Assembly (NCBI RefSeq): GCF_000153325.1
Contig: NZ_CH724145.1
Location: forward strand, 301,740 to 365,739
From: Photobacterium sp. SKA34
GTDB lineage: Bacteria > Pseudomonadota > Gammaproteobacteria > Enterobacterales > Vibrionaceae
Reading direction: 5' to 3'
DNA length: 64,000 nucleotides
Notes under the pieces: generated by a model
Databases searched by the model: none
Told to the model about the DNA's origin: nothing
The model's input: only the letters and a program-made list of their open reading frames with translations
Part shown: positions 30,987-41,606 of the stretch, piece after piece
Position numbering within the stretch: the stretch's first letter is position 1
Layout: the number at the start of each line of letters is the position of its first letter
Program-made: the position numbers and the translations under genes

Positions 30987-31050
30987 TAAAATGCCGTCTT
31001 AACTATGATAATTCTTATTACGATCTTGGTTCCTGTTTGGTATTCCCTTT

Positions 31051-31797
31051 ATGCAAGCTACGCAAATGACGCGCTATGAACACCCTTTAACAGAAAAAGT
31101 CCGTATTTATTTACGCCTTGATTATCTGTTGCAACAAATGCATCACAGCAGCAACCAAAATGATCCTTGGCAATATAAAATCTTCTTCCATGCCCTTTTT
31201 GATTTGCTTGAGATTTTAGACCAAGTACAAGTTAAAACCGATCTTGCTAAAGATATAGAGAAACAACGTCAGCAACTGATGAATTGGTTAAACATTGATG
31301 GTGTTGACGAGCTTGCACTGCAACAAATTATCGATTCGATGGAACAAGCACAAAAAGCGTTAATTTCATCCCCTCGTCTAGGACAGAACTTACGAGAAGA
31401 TCGTTTTCTTTCCAGCATAAAACAACGTTTTTCCATTCCCGGTGGTAGTTGTTGTTTTGATCTACCGTCATTGCATCACTGGCTGCATCTTAGCGATGAG
31501 CATAAACAACAAGCAATGAAAAGCTGGTTGCATGAGCTTTCAGAACTTAATGAAGCGCTCAATCTCTGGTTGAAGTTAACCCGAGAAAGCGCACAATATA
31601 AAACCAATCATGCACGTAATGGCTTCTTTCAGTATGACGCTGAAAATGCCTGTTTATTACGGCTAGAAATTTGCGCTAAAGATGGCGTTTATCCTATGAT
31701 ATCGGGACATCGTAGTCGCTTTGCTATTCGTTTCTCTCCCTTTGTGGAAGGGGACCCTGTCGCAAGCGATATTGAATTTAAATTAGCCATTTGCTGA
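31051..31797 (+). CDS. zapD: Cell division protein ZapD (FtsZ-bundling)
   Basis: Cytoplasmic protein that cross-links FtsZ protofilaments. The 248-aa protein matches the ZapD family through its N-terminal [16 protein letters not shown], central [34 protein letters not shown] and C-terminal [11 protein letters not shown] second ATG at 31066 (MTRYEHP) is an alternative start; no strong ribosome site decides. It sits between coaE and yacG as in E. coli. Confidence 0.93.
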   Translation: MQATQMTRYEHPLTEKVRIYLRLDYLLQQMHHSSNQNDPWQYKIFFHALFDLLEILDQVQVKTDLAKDIEKQRQQLMNWLNIDGVDELALQQIIDSMEQAQKALISSPRLGQNLREDRFLSSIKQRFSIPGGSCCFDLPSLHHWLHLSDEHKQQAMKSWLHELSELNEALNLWLKLTRESAQYKTNHARNGFFQYDAENACLLRLEICAKDGVYPMISGHRSRFAIRFSPFVEGDPVASDIEFKLAIC

Positions 31798-31804
31798 GGT
31801 TTTT

Positions 31805-32020
31805 GTGTCTCAATCAACAACCAATACCAATATTACTGTCGTAAAATGTCCTACCTGTAAAACTGATGTGGTTTGGGGTGAACAGAGTCCATTTCGTCCT
31901 TTTTGCTGTAAACGCTGCCAATTGATTGATCTTGGCGAATGGGCGGAAGAAGAAAAATCGATTCCAGGCGCACCTGACCTATCTGATTCTGATGGTTGGT
32001 CTGACGATATGGGTTATTAA
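31805..32020 (+). CDS. yacG: DNA gyrase inhibitor YacG (zinc protein)
   Basis: Small zinc protein that binds GyrB and inhibits gyrase in E. coli. The 71-aa product has the four-cysteine site Cys15, Cys18 (CPTC), Cys34/35 and Cys38 (CCKRC), followed by [10 protein letters not shown] and an acidic tail. It starts with GTG at 31805, preceded by GAGG 5 nt upstream, and follows zapD by 7 bp. Confidence 0.93.
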   Translation: MSQSTTNTNITVVKCPTCKTDVVWGEQSPFRPFCCKRCQLIDLGEWAEEEKSIPGAPDLSDSDGWSDDMGY

Positions 32021-32024
32021 CAGC

Positions 32025-32429
32025 ATGGATAAGAAGCAAGTTTGGATTGCGGCAGGCATTATTTTAGATTCAGAGAAAAAGCATGTTTTCATTACCCGCC
32101 GCGCTGATAAAGCACATCAAGGTGGCTTATGGGAATTTGCTGGCGGAAAAGTAGAAACAGGTGAAACAGCAAAGCAAGCAGTGATCCGTGAGCTGCAAGA
32201 AGAAGTCGGTATTCATGCCACTGACGTTGAGCCTTTTATTAGCCTTGCTCATGATTATTCAGATAAATCGCTAAAATTTGATTTCTTTCTGATCCATCAA
32301 TTTAATGGCGAAGCCTTTGGTAAAGAAGGTCAACCGGGGGAATGGGTCGCTATCAATGCACTCACTGATTACCCTTTCCCAGATGCTAATAAAGCTGTGC
32401 TCGATAAAATACAGCAGTCTTTCGCTTAA
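32025..32429 (+). CDS. mutT: 8-oxo-dGTP diphosphatase
   Basis: Nudix hydrolase that removes oxidised dGTP from the nucleotide pool and prevents A:T-to-C:G mutation. The 134-aa protein carries a complete Nudix box (Gly41 to Ile63: GKVETGETAKQ, then AVIRELQEEVGI). The ATG at 32025 lies 4 bp after yacG. A longer frame opens at 31926 inside yacG but would add residues foreign to the family. Last gene of the operon before a terminator. Confidence 0.92.
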   Translation: MDKKQVWIAAGIILDSEKKHVFITRRADKAHQGGLWEFAGGKVETGETAKQAVIRELQEEVGIHATDVEPFISLAHDYSDKSLKFDFFLIHQFNGEAFGKEGQPGEWVAINALTDYPFPDANKAVLDKIQQSFA

Positions 32430-32483
32430 TAAATTAGCTTGAAGACCGACAATCTACATTTTTAACCTTGATTTTCAGCCAAT

Positions 32484-32511
32484 AAAAAAGTCGCTCTAGA
32501 GCGACTTTTTT
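32484..32511. terminator. Bidirectional terminator between mutT and secA
   Basis: A fully self-complementary 28-bp sequence centred on TCGCTCTAGAGCGA with A6 and T6 ends, between the convergent mutT and secA. Confidence 0.88.
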
Positions 32512-32533
32512 AATATCTACAATAACAACAATC

Positions 32534-35263
32534 TTAGTTGATCTGACCGTGACATTGCTTGTATTTCTTACCTGAACCGCAAGGACAAGGCTCATTACGA
32601 CCTACTTTACGCTCTTCACGCTCGTAAGTACCTTGAGCTTCAGGCTCTTCTGATGATTCATCAGTGATTTGGCTTTCTGCACTTTGATGCTGGAACTGTT
32701 GACGACGAGCTAGCATTTCTGCCATTTGACGACGCTCTTCTTCCATGCGATCAACTTCTTCCTGCTGCTGTACACGTACCTTACTTAAGATAGCAACAAC
32801 ATCACTCTTCAAGTTATCCAGCATTTCTTCAAACAGTTCAAACGATTCACGCTTGTATTCCTGCTTAGGGTTCTTCTGTGCATAACCACGTAACTGAATA
32901 CCTTGACGCAAGTGATCAATCGCCGCTAGGTGTTCTTTCCATAGCGTATCAAGATTTTGCAGCATTACTGTTTTCTCGAAGTTACGTAGGACTTCAGCAC
33001 CAACAACAGATTCTTTCTCACGATAAACTTCAAGCGCTTTTTCTACAATGCGCTCACGAAGTGCTTCTTCGTAAAGTTTATCTTCGGTATCAAGCCAGTG
33101 TTGAATCGGTAGCTCAAGATCGTAATCATCTTTCAGGCGAGTTTCTAAGCCTTTAATATCCCACATTTCTTCAAGAGATTGTTGTGGAATATAGCTATCC
33201 ATTAATGCATTTAGCACGTCTTCGCGGTTGTGCTCAATCATTTCGCTGATATCTTCAGCATGCATTAATTCATCACGTAATTCGTAAACAACTTTACGCT
33301 GATCGTTAGCAACATCATCAAACTCAAGCAACTGCTTACGAATATCGAAGTTACGTCCTTCAACTTTACGTTGTGCATTCTCGATAGCCTTCGATACCCA
33401 AGGGTGTTCAATCGCTTCGCCTTGCTCCATACCTAGCTTCTTCATCATGCCTGATACACGATCTGAAGCGAAGATACGCATTAAGCCATCTTCCATTGAT
33501 AGGTAGAAACGAGAAGAACCAGCATCACCCTGACGACCCGCACGACCACGCAGCTGGTTATCGATACGACGAGATTCGTGACGCTCAGTACCAATAATGT
33601 GCAAACCACCTGACGCTAATACTGCATCATGCTTTTCTTGCCATTTGGCTTTGATCTTCGCGATTTGATCTTCAGTTGGGTTATCGAGTTTTTCAACATC
33701 AGTCTTCCACGAACCACCAAGCATGATATCGGTACCACGACCGGCCATGTTAGTTGCAATAGTTACCGCACCTGGCGCACCAGCTCCGGCGATAATATCC
33801 GCTTCTTTTTCGTGGAATTTTGCGTTTAGTACGTTGTGTTTAATGCCTTCATTCTTAAGTGCATTTGACAACAACTCAGATTTTTCAATCGATACAGTAC
33901 CCACCAAACAAGGCTGACCGTTTTGTACACGCTCTTTAATGTCTAGGCTAATCGCAGCAAACTTCTCAGTTTCTGTCATATAAACCAAGTCACCGTTATC
34001 GATACGTGCCATCGGACGGTTAGTTGGCAGCACAACTGTATCTAGATTGTAGATAGACTGGAATTCAAACGCTTCAGTATCAGCCGTACCTGTCATACCA
34101 GAAAGCTTATCGTATAAACGGAAGTAGTTCTGGAAGGTAATCGATGCTAGCGTTTGGTTCTCATTTTGGATCTTCACGCCTTCTTTAGCTTCAACAGCTT
34201 GGTGAAGACCTTCAGACCAACGACGACCAGGCATGGTACGACCCGTATGTTCATCAACGATGATCACTTCGTCATCTTGAACGATATAATCGACGTCTTT
34301 TTCAAACAATACGTGACCACGTAGGCCTGCATTTACGTGATGTAATAAGCTAATGTTCGCTGGAGAGTACAAAGTATCGTGCTCTTCCATTAAGCCATTT
34401 TTAATCAACAGCTCTTCAACAAACTCCTGACCATTTTCAGTTAGATAAGCCTGTTTCGATTTTTCATCTACTGTGTAGTGACCTTCACCACGGTACTCTT
34501 CGCTATCTTCTTTATCTTGACGAACAAGTAGAGGAATTAATTCATTGATCTTAATGTACATTTCAGAGCTATCTTCAGCAGGGCCTGAAATGATCAGCGG
34601 AGTACGTGCTTCATCAATTAAGATGGAGTCAACTTCATCGACAACCGCAAAGAAACGTTCGCGTTGAACACGATCTTCTGGGCGGAATGCCATATTATCG
34701 CGCAAGTAATCAAAGCCAAATTCGTTATTCGTTCCATAAAGAACATCTGCTGCATATGCTTCTTTTTTAGCAGGTGGTGACATATTAGGTACGTTTACAC
34801 CTACAGTCATACCGAGAAATTCAAATAACTCACGGTTAGTTTCGGCATCACGTGCTGCTAGGTAATCGTTCACGGTTACAATATGAACGCCTTTACCTGT
34901 TAAAGCATTTAAGTATGAAGGAAGGGTTGCAGTCAGAGTTTTACCTTCACCGGTACGCATTTCTGCAATTTTACAATCATTCAAGACCATGCCGCCAAGC
35001 AGCTGGACGTCGAAGTGGCGCATACCGTAAATACGCTTGGATGCTTCACGAACGGTCGCGAAGGCTTCTGGTAGTAGTTGATCTAGCGTTTCGCCTTGAT
35101 CTAAACGCTCACGAAATTCAGCTGTTTTTGCTTGCAGCTCATGATCTTGTAGGCTTTCAAATTGAGGTTCTAGCTTATTGATTTGATCAACAATTTTGCG
35201 CATACGACGCAGAGTGCGGTCGTTACGGCTACCGATAACTTTAGTCAGTAGTTTTGATAACAT
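32534..35263 (-). CDS. secA: Protein translocase ATPase SecA
   Basis: Motor of the Sec pathway, pushing preproteins through SecYEG. The 909-aa protein has NBD1 with Walker [13 protein letters not shown]-like [17 protein letters not shown]2 motifs ([22 protein letters not shown]), helical scaffold/wing domains and a C-terminal zinc motif [14 protein letters not shown] that binds SecB. ATG at 35263. Its leader has no canonical secM but contains two short unassigned frames. It is convergent with mutT. Confidence 0.97.
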   Translation of the reverse strand: MLSKLLTKVIGSRNDRTLRRMRKIVDQINKLEPQFESLQDHELQAKTAEFRERLDQGETLDQLLPEAFATVREASKRIYGMRHFDVQLLGGMVLNDCKIAEMRTGEGKTLTATLPSYLNALTGKGVHIVTVNDYLAARDAETNRELFEFLGMTVGVNVPNMSPPAKKEAYAADVLYGTNNEFGFDYLRDNMAFRPEDRVQRERFFAVVDEVDSILIDEARTPLIISGPAEDSSEMYIKINELIPLLVRQDKEDSEEYRGEGHYTVDEKSKQAYLTENGQEFVEELLIKNGLMEEHDTLYSPANISLLHHVNAGLRGHVLFEKDVDYIVQDDEVIIVDEHTGRTMPGRRWSEGLHQAVEAKEGVKIQNENQTLASITFQNYFRLYDKLSGMTGTADTEAFEFQSIYNLDTVVLPTNRPMARIDNGDLVYMTETEKFAAISLDIKERVQNGQPCLVGTVSIEKSELLSNALKNEGIKHNVLNAKFHEKEADIIAGAGAPGAVTIATNMAGRGTDIMLGGSWKTDVEKLDNPTEDQIAKIKAKWQEKHDAVLASGGLHIIGTERHESRRIDNQLRGRAGRQGDAGSSRFYLSMEDGLMRIFASDRVSGMMKKLGMEQGEAIEHPWVSKAIENAQRKVEGRNFDIRKQLLEFDDVANDQRKVVYELRDELMHAEDISEMIEHNREDVLNALMDSYIPQQSLEEMWDIKGLETRLKDDYDLELPIQHWLDTEDKLYEEALRERIVEKALEVYREKESVVGAEVLRNFEKTVMLQNLDTLWKEHLAAIDHLRQGIQLRGYAQKNPKQEYKRESFELFEEMLDNLKSDVVAILSKVRVQQQEEVDRMEEERRQMAEMLARRQQFQHQSAESQITDESSEEPEAQGTYEREERKVGRNEPCPCGSGKKYKQCHGQIN

Positions 35264-35692
35264 GGCGATGCCGTTTTCTCTTTGTTATATCAGCGTATCT
35301 ATTGCTGAATCGCTTAATCTGGTTTCATTCTCTGGGGGACCGTAAGCAATCCCTGTCCCACTAGAATCGCCACAATGGTGACTAAGAGGATAATCCTGAA
35401 ACTGTGTCATACTAATATTGTGTCATGAAAACCACTTTTCAAGGGGTATTCATTAATAACCATCACCAAATAAAACGAGATAGCAATTTAACGCTTAAAT
35501 ACGACGGTGGCAGTAACAACACTTGCAGGTACATCTTTCAAGATATATTAACCTATATGAGTGATATAATAAGTCATATTAGTGTCATCGCCTATGGGAA
35601 AAGCAGGCTCAGCACTTTTTATATTCGCAAAATTAGGATCATATCCGCAATTTTTCAACTTTGAGCAACATCATTACTTAGGATCACAGACT
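35264..35692. other. secA-dciA divergent intergenic region
   Basis: 429 bp without an annotated gene. The secA-proximal 150 bp carry, on the minus strand, a 41-codon ATG frame (35285-35410) and, in another frame, a start-less hydrophobic frame (35314-35406). The dciA-proximal part is AT-rich with a TATAAT at about 35564-35569 but no matching -35. Confidence 0.6.
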
Positions 35693-36160
35693 ATGAGAGA
35701 TCGCCGTCCCCAAACTACCGGGGATCTTTTAGAAGAAACAGGGCTTAATAATATTCAACAGCGAGCTATCGCATTAAGCCAGTTAAATACCGCGATAAAG
35801 CAGCATGTTAATTGTGCTGAACATTGCCGTGTGAGTAATTATCGCCAGGGAATTTTAATTATAGAAACAGAGTCTGCAGCTTGGTCGATGCGCCTTAATT
35901 ACGAACGCCACACTTTGATGATGAAGTTACGAGAAAAGCTATTGCCTAAACTGCAAGATATTGAAATAAAAGTGAACCCTTCTCTTGCAGCTGTACAGAA
36001 GCAGCAACAAGACAAAATACCGGATATTATACAAAAACCAATAACCGAAGTTGCTGCCCAGCACCTATTAGCCACTGCAGCAACTGCTCCAGATAAGGTC
36101 AAAAAACGTTTAGAACGTATCGCACAATTAGCTCATAAACGGGCAAATAATATTAAATAG
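35693..36160 (+). CDS. dciA: DciA (DUF721), replicative helicase loader
   Basis: DciA is the ancestral DnaB-loading partner in bacteria without DnaC; in Vibrio it is encoded beside secA. The product (155 aa from ATG 35693, with AGGA upstream) begins MRDRRPQTTGDLLEE. It has a basic KH-like DUF721 domain: SQLNTAIKQHV, then CRVSNYRQGILIIETESAAW and LRLN-like MRLNYERHTLMMKLR. The C-terminus is positively charged and likely flexible. A frame opening at 35582 is longer but has no supporting ribosome site. Identification rests on family motif and position. Confidence 0.82.
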   Translation: MRDRRPQTTGDLLEETGLNNIQQRAIALSQLNTAIKQHVNCAEHCRVSNYRQGILIIETESAAWSMRLNYERHTLMMKLREKLLPKLQDIEIKVNPSLAAVQKQQQDKIPDIIQKPITEVAAQHLLATAATAPDKVKKRLERIAQLAHKRANNIK

Positions 36161-36192
36161 CAAAGTCTTATTCCGCTATTTAATATTAAGTA

Positions 36193-36720
36193 TTAGGAAG
36201 CAAACCACATTTTCTTTATATTCCCTTCCCTACCTATAATATGTTTGTAGCAAGCCTTTATTGCATGACGAACAATAAAGCCTAGTCCCAATATCGCGAT
36301 AGCAAAGTGTCCGAGATGCAATGAATAACTATAGTTACTCATTAGCGTTGTGATAGATGATAGTTTTATACCTAACACTTCCGTTGGAATTATTAATTCA
36401 GCTTGCATTAATATTGCGAATAAAGGAGCCAAAAAGAAACACAAATACATATATATCTATGGTCTTTTTATCGTTAATAACTCTTTTTTCTCTGTCGGTT
36501 GATCGCGGTATTTAACCAGTCGACTGATACGCAAATACAATCTAGCCGCAAAGATGACCCCAACTGAAATTCCAGTAGTCATATGTAATTTATAAAGGAA
36601 ACCAAACATTGCAGGCGAAATATGAATAAATTTAATCATTGCCATAGATGTATATGTAGAGAGGATCAGTATAAGTGTTAGCCAATGTAATGTTATTTGG
36701 ATTGAGTTATAAGGACGCAT
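36193..36720 (-). pseudogene. Cytochrome b561-family gene, interrupted by an in-frame TAG
   Basis: A diheme membrane cytochrome of the CybB type, probably passing electrons from quinol. The 5' part (36457-36720) encodes QITLHWL (TM1 with a heme-ligand His) and KLHMTTGISVGVIFAARLYLR split over TM2. A TAG at 36457-36459 ends it just before TM3. The same frame continues (from about 36450) with YLCFFLAPLFAIL, SLHLGHFAIAIL and VRHAI, the later TM segments. No frame shift is needed to join the halves. By memory of the CybB layout, the stop falls near the TM3 histidine, which is not visible here. Low GC and isolated; likely decaying. Confidence 0.75.
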
Positions 36721-36846
36721 AATTATTCATCATCAAAAAAGATAATTTCAAATATAAAGGTCAATTATTTCCTTACAAAGACAAAGGTTATAAGCTTTTA
36801 TGACAGTACTATTGCGAATTATTTGTTTTAATAGAAACAACAGATA

Positions 36847-36877
36847 CAAAAACGCCGAACAAGATGCTCGGCGTTTT
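36847..36877 (-). terminator. lpxC terminator
   Basis: Stem AACGCCGA / TCGGCGTT with a 9-nt loop; on the minus strand it follows the lpxC stop and ends in TTTTTG. Confidence 0.8.
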
Positions 36878-36899
36878 TTAATTCTTTTTGCGCTTGGTA

Positions 36900-37817
36900 T
36901 TAAGCTAGTACCATTCCAGGTTGAGCAAAAGTAACCGGAACCTGCTGCTCATCTTCAAAAGTGGACCATTCATAGGCTTCTTGATCAGCAAGTACTGCAC
37001 GTAATAATTGGTTGTTTAACGCATGTCCTGATTTATAAGCACGCATCTCACCAATAATGTTATGACCACACATATATAGATCACCAATGGCATCCAATAC
37101 TTTGTGGGTCACTAACTCATTGTCAAAACGCAAACCGTCATCATTAAGAATACGATAATCATCCAGTACAATCGCATTATCGAAACTACCACCTAAACAT
37201 AAGTTTTGTGATTGTAAGTATTCGATATCACGCATGAAACCAAAGGTTCGAGCGCGGCTGATATTTTTAACAAAAGACTTACTTGAAAAATCTAACACTA
37301 GACGCTGCTGATCTGATTCAATCGCAGGGTGGTTAAACTCGATAGCAAAATCCAGACGGAAACCGTTATAAGGAACGAGTTCCGCCCATTTGTCGCCATC
37401 TTCAATGCGAACAGGTTTTTTGATACGTAAAAAACGCTTAGGCGCATTCAACGTCTCAATACCTGCAGATTGAAGCAGGTAGATAAATGGGCTCGCGCTA
37501 CCATCCATAATAGGAATTTCCGGTGCGTTAACTTCGATAATCACGTTATCGATACCCATACCTGCTAGTGCTGCATTCAAGTGCTCAACCGTTGAAATAC
37601 GCACGCCCTCTTCATTTACAAGAGCTGTACATAACATGGTATCGCGCACAGAATCTGCATTCGCAGGAAAATCCACAGGAGGATTTAAATCTGTACGACG
37701 ATAAATCACGCCTGTATTAGCGGCTGCAGGACGCAGAATAAGCGTCACTTTACGTCCAGAGTGGAGACCCACACCAGTCGTTTGCACAATGCTTTTAAGT
37801 GTACGTTGTCTGATCAT
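36900..37817 (-). CDS. lpxC: UDP-3-O-acyl-N-acetylglucosamine deacetylase
   Basis: Zinc deacetylase, first committed step of lipid A synthesis. Start at 37817 gives [21 protein letters not shown], matching the family and a 305-aa length identical to E. coli; an ATG 15 bp further up is less likely. Zinc/active-site motifs are [23 protein letters not shown] and YKSGHALNN. It lies downstream of ftsZ, as in E. coli, after a 286-bp gap that should hold its own promoter. Confidence 0.96.
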   Translation of the reverse strand: MIRQRTLKSIVQTTGVGLHSGRKVTLILRPAAANTGVIYRRTDLNPPVDFPANADSVRDTMLCTALVNEEGVRISTVEHLNAALAGMGIDNVIIEVNAPEIPIMDGSASPFIYLLQSAGIETLNAPKRFLRIKKPVRIEDGDKWAELVPYNGFRLDFAIEFNHPAIESDQQRLVLDFSSKSFVKNISRARTFGFMRDIEYLQSQNLCLGGSFDNAIVLDDYRILNDDGLRFDNELVTHKVLDAIGDLYMCGHNIIGEMRAYKSGHALNNQLLRAVLADQEAYEWSTFEDEQQVPVTFAQPGMVLA

Positions 37818-38103
37818 CTGCTCATATCTCAACTGTTAAACAAACTTTAGTCATAAAGCAACTAAGCTAAATAAAACCCATTTTCAAGTACAACTACGCG
37901 AAATGGACATAAATCATACCATAAGCTACTAAATATCCAAAATAATTTGAAATAGGCTAAATAAGTGCCTTTAAACTAATCGTCAAAGACACTATTAACT
38001 TACTGATTATCTAGCTATAAAAACCATAATATTTCAATATAGTCACATTTAATATCATGACTCGTTATATACCCAGTCAGCATCATCCTATTAACTATAG
38101 ATA

Positions 38104-39246
38104 TTAATCAGATTGTTTACGCAAAAATGCAGGAATATCTAAGTAATCATGATCAGCTTGTGGCTTAGCCGCAGTCGCTTGACCATCATTATTAGTTACT
38201 GTCTTTTCTTCCGCAACAACTGTTTTTTCTTGTGCTACTGTCGCTTGAACAGGCTTAGATGAAGTCACTAGCGTAATATCCGCTTTCACTTCTTTACCAA
38301 TACCTGTAGCAACAACTGTTACACGTAGTTCATCAGTCATATCTGGGTCTAAAGATGTACCGATAACAACAGTTGCGTTATCAGAAGCGAATGCTTTAAC
38401 TGTGTTACCCACAGTTTCGAATTCGTCTAAACGCATGTCCATACCCGCAGTGATGTTAACAAGAACACCACGCGCACCAGCTAGATCAATATCTTCTAGT
38501 AGTGGACTAGAAATTGCCATTTCAGCCGCTTCTTCAGCACGGTCGTCGCCAGAAGCAACACCGCTCCCCATCATCGCATGACCCATCTCAGACATTACTG
38601 TACGTACGTCAGCAAAGTCGACGTTAATCATGCCAGGGCGTGTGATTAGCTCAGCAATACCTTGAACAGCGTTCTTAAGAACGTCGTTTGCTTTAGCAAA
38701 AGCGTCAAGCAATGTGATACCACGACCAAGTACTTTTAGTAGCTTTTCGTTTGGAATCGTAATCAATGAATCAACATGCTTAGAAAGCTCATCGATACCT
38801 TGCTCAGCAAAAGCCATACGCTTCTTACCTTCGAAGCTAAATGGTTTAGTCACCACCGCAACAGTAAGAATACCTAGCTCTTTTGCAACTTCAGCAATGA
38901 TTGGAGCAGCACCAGTACCAGTACCACCACCCATACCAGCAGCAATGAAGATCATATCAGAGCCTTCTAGCTCTTTTTTGATTGCTTCACGATCTTCTAG
39001 CGCAGAATCACGACCGACTTGTGGGTTAGCACCCGCACCCAAACCTTTAGTGATATCACCACCGATTTGAATAACTGTACTTACGCTTGTTTTACGTAGT
39101 GCTTGTGCATCAGTGTTAACACTAATGAACTGCACCCCTTCGATAGATTCACGTACCATGTGATCGACAGCATTACCGCCGCCGCCGCCAACGCCAATGA
39201 CCTTAATTACCGCTTCATCAGACATTTCCATCATCGGTTCAAACAT
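38104..39246 (-). CDS. ftsZ: Cell division GTPase FtsZ
   Basis: Tubulin-like GTPase that forms the Z ring. The 380-aa protein has the GTP signature GGGTGTG (about 106-112), the T7 loop [11 protein letters not shown] and the conserved C-terminal tail [12 protein letters not shown] that binds FtsA and ZipA. Strong ribosome site GGAGAG 6 nt before the ATG. Last gene of the dcw cluster proper; lies 32 bp after ftsA. Confidence 0.97.
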   Translation of the reverse strand: MFEPMMEMSDEAVIKVIGVGGGGGNAVDHMVRESIEGVQFISVNTDAQALRKTSVSTVIQIGGDITKGLGAGANPQVGRDSALEDREAIKKELEGSDMIFIAAGMGGGTGTGAAPIIAEVAKELGILTVAVVTKPFSFEGKKRMAFAEQGIDELSKHVDSLITIPNEKLLKVLGRGITLLDAFAKANDVLKNAVQGIAELITRPGMINVDFADVRTVMSEMGHAMMGSGVASGDDRAEEAAEMAISSPLLEDIDLAGARGVLVNITAGMDMRLDEFETVGNTVKAFASDNATVVIGTSLDPDMTDELRVTVVATGIGKEVKADITLVTSSKPVQATVAQEKTVVAEEKTVTNNDGQATAAKPQADHDYLDIPAFLRKQSD

Positions 39247-39278
39247 GTGTTCTCTCCGTTATCCTGTTCGCATCAGGT

Positions 39279-40535
39279 TTAAAATTCTTTTTTTAACCAA
39301 CCACTAATTCGTGAAAATAAACCAGTAACTGAACGTTTAGGTTCTAGCTCATTTTCATCAAATGATTGACTGTCCTTTCCGTAATGCAGTAATCCTACTG
39401 CAGTTGCATAAGTTGGGGCCTGAACATAGTCAGTTAAACCACTTAACTCTAAAGGTTGACCTATACGCACTTGGTGACGGAACACCCGTTCTGCACATTC
39501 AGTCAAACCTTCCATTTGTGCAGCGCCCCCGGTTAGGACGATGCCCGCGGCTAAGTGGTGTTTTACACCCGCTTCACGCAACTGTTCTTGTACTGTTAAC
39601 AGCTTTTGATTAACCAGCCCCAGCAATTCGCTGTAACGAGGCTCTATCACTTCTGCTAGTGTTTGGCTTTGTAAGCTACGAGATGGTCGACCTCCAACAC
39701 TTGGAACATCAACCTTGGCATCTTTACTCACCAATTCACTCAGTGCACAGCCGTATTTCACTTTAATATCTTCAGCGTCACCCGGCGGTGTACCAAATGC
39801 ATAAGCAATATCACTGGTTACCACATTACCTGCATACGGAATGACTTCCGCATGGCGTAATGCACCACCAGACCAAATAGCAAGATCCATCGTACCGCCG
39901 CCAATATCGACAACGCATACGCCGAGCTCTCGCTCATCCGGTGTCAGTACAGCATAGCTTGATGCTAATCCTGAGAAAATCAGATGATCAACTTTCAAGT
40001 CACAACGCTCTACTGCTTTAACGATGTTTTTCGCCATGTCATTGTGACACGTGATCAAATGAACACTGGCTTCCATACGAACTCCTGATAAACCAACAGG
40101 GTTTTTAATCCCCTCTTGATAATCAATAGCAAATTCCTGAGGAATTACATGTAAAGTTCGTTGTTCATCGCTTAACTTTACTGACTTCGCCGTATGAATA
40201 ACATTATCGACGTCGTCTTGTGTCACTTCTTTTTCAGAAATTGGCACCATGCCTTTTTCTGTTTGGCAACTAATATGTTTTCCTGATAACGACAAGTACA
40301 CGGAACTGATTTGGCATTCAGCCATTAATTCAGCTTTATCAACGGCTCGTTGCACTGATTTAACTACTGATTCAAGGTCATTGACCCCGCCTTTATCCAT
40401 TCCGCGTGACGGACTGCTTCCCATACCGATAACATTCACTGTGTTATCGGGCAGCACTTCCCCAACCAAAGCCGTAACTTCGGATGTGCCTATATCAAGA
40501 CCAACGATAAGTTTTTGATCTGCAGCCTTAGTCAT
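39279..40535 (-). CDS. ftsA: Cell division protein FtsA
   Basis: Actin-like membrane tether for FtsZ. The 418-aa protein has phosphate loops GLDIGTSEV and VVDIGGGTMDLA, the divisome motif SVGGRPSRSLQ and a C-terminal amphipathic helix (ISGWLKKEF) for membrane binding. ATG at 40535 aligns with the family; a GTG at 40541 is too close to the AAGAG ribosome site. It lies 12 bp after ftsQ. Confidence 0.97.
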   Translation of the reverse strand: MTKAADQKLIVGLDIGTSEVTALVGEVLPDNTVNVIGMGSSPSRGMDKGGVNDLESVVKSVQRAVDKAELMAECQISSVYLSLSGKHISCQTEKGMVPISEKEVTQDDVDNVIHTAKSVKLSDEQRTLHVIPQEFAIDYQEGIKNPVGLSGVRMEASVHLITCHNDMAKNIVKAVERCDLKVDHLIFSGLASSYAVLTPDERELGVCVVDIGGGTMDLAIWSGGALRHAEVIPYAGNVVTSDIAYAFGTPPGDAEDIKVKYGCALSELVSKDAKVDVPSVGGRPSRSLQSQTLAEVIEPRYSELLGLVNQKLLTVQEQLREAGVKHHLAAGIVLTGGAAQMEGLTECAERVFRHQVRIGQPLELSGLTDYVQAPTYATAVGLLHYGKDSQSFDENELEPKRSVTGLFSRISGWLKKEF

Positions 40536-40547
40536 TAACACACGCTC

Positions 40548-41333
40548 TTATTTGGTATCCGATACATGGGCATCATGTTCCGGTATTGTTTTCCAACCCA
40601 CAGCTGCGCCAGTATCATAACGCAAATCCACATATTCTATCGGTTTATTCAGTTTTACTAATTCTGGATAAATTTCGATAAAACGCTTAAAACGCTCCAT
40701 TCGAGCCTCCCGGCCCAAGTCAAGAGTAATGCCATTGGCTAATAAGATTCGCCAAGCTCGACGTTCATTTAATGATAACGAAGCAATACTTAAGCCAGAA
40801 TTCTTTAGTAAGGGACGCATTTCTCGCAATGCAGCTAATACCTCTTCACTGCTGGCCTCAGGGCCAGAGAGATTAGTCAGGTTTAAATCTGCAACTTGCT
40901 CAGCAGGCGCTTTAAATACTTGGCCATCTTTATTAACCAAATATTTATGATCCCATTGCGCTACTGGTTGGTTTTCTACAATGAAAACTTTGATCGTATC
41001 AGGCCATTGCTTTCGTACTGCAGTATGAGCAACCCACGGCAGTGCCTCTACATGAGCCTGAATAGTATTAACATCTTGGGTCATAAAGGTACCAAGATGA
41101 TCAATTGTTAATATAGTCTGGCGTACATTGTCTTTGGTTAGATAATGCAAATGTCCTTGAATCACTAATTGTGACAAGGGCAAACGGTTAGTATCTGTCA
41201 TCCAGCTTTTTGTTCCACAGAATAACCAAACCGTAAAACCAATGACAAAGAGGAAAAACGCCAATCCCCCCCAGTGAGACCACTTTTTGGGTGATGGATG
41301 TATATACTCTTGGTCTACGACTTCTTCAGTCAT
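40548..41333 (-). CDS. ftsQ: Cell division protein FtsQ
   Basis: Bitopic divisome protein linking early and late division proteins. The 261-aa protein has a short cytoplasmic tail, one TM (about residues 23-40), a POTRA domain beginning LVIQGHLHYL and a beta domain with NGITLDLGREARMERF. Preceded by a 273-bp gap with a terminator-like hairpin after murC, so ftsQAZ may use its own promoter. No ddlB lies between murC and ftsQ, unlike E. coli. Confidence 0.94.
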   Translation of the reverse strand: MTEEVVDQEYIHPSPKKWSHWGGLAFFLFVIGFTVWLFCGTKSWMTDTNRLPLSQLVIQGHLHYLTKDNVRQTILTIDHLGTFMTQDVNTIQAHVEALPWVAHTAVRKQWPDTIKVFIVENQPVAQWDHKYLVNKDGQVFKAPAEQVADLNLTNLSGPEASSEEVLAALREMRPLLKNSGLSIASLSLNERRAWRILLANGITLDLGREARMERFKRFIEIYPELVKLNKPIEYVDLRYDTGAAVGWKTIPEHDAHVSDTK

Positions 41334-41515
41334 TGTTTACTCTTCGCTTTCTCATTCAGCTTAACCTTACCACATGGGTACAAATTAGCTGTCAGCTATC
41401 TCAGATGTAAATAAGCAAAGTTAAACGATTATACCGACCAACTCGACCCACTCCAACACTCATGAGGTGTTTTATGTACACAACCTGAGAATAATTTTGT
41501 ATATATCTACCAAAA

Positions 41516-41566
41516 TATCGAAAAAAACAAAACAACTGGCTATTGTATACACAATCCATAGCCAGC
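41516..41566 (-). terminator. Terminator-like hairpin between murC and ftsQ
   Basis: On the minus strand CTGGCTAT (41558-41565) pairs with ATAGCCAG (41536-41543). An inner ATTGT/ACAAT stem extends the hairpin, and T-rich TTGTTTTGTTTTTTT follows. It lies about 40-90 nt after the murC stop. Confidence 0.65.
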
Positions 41567-41606
41567 TATTATCATTTTCGACGCATACATATTGCCATGT
41601 ACTAAT

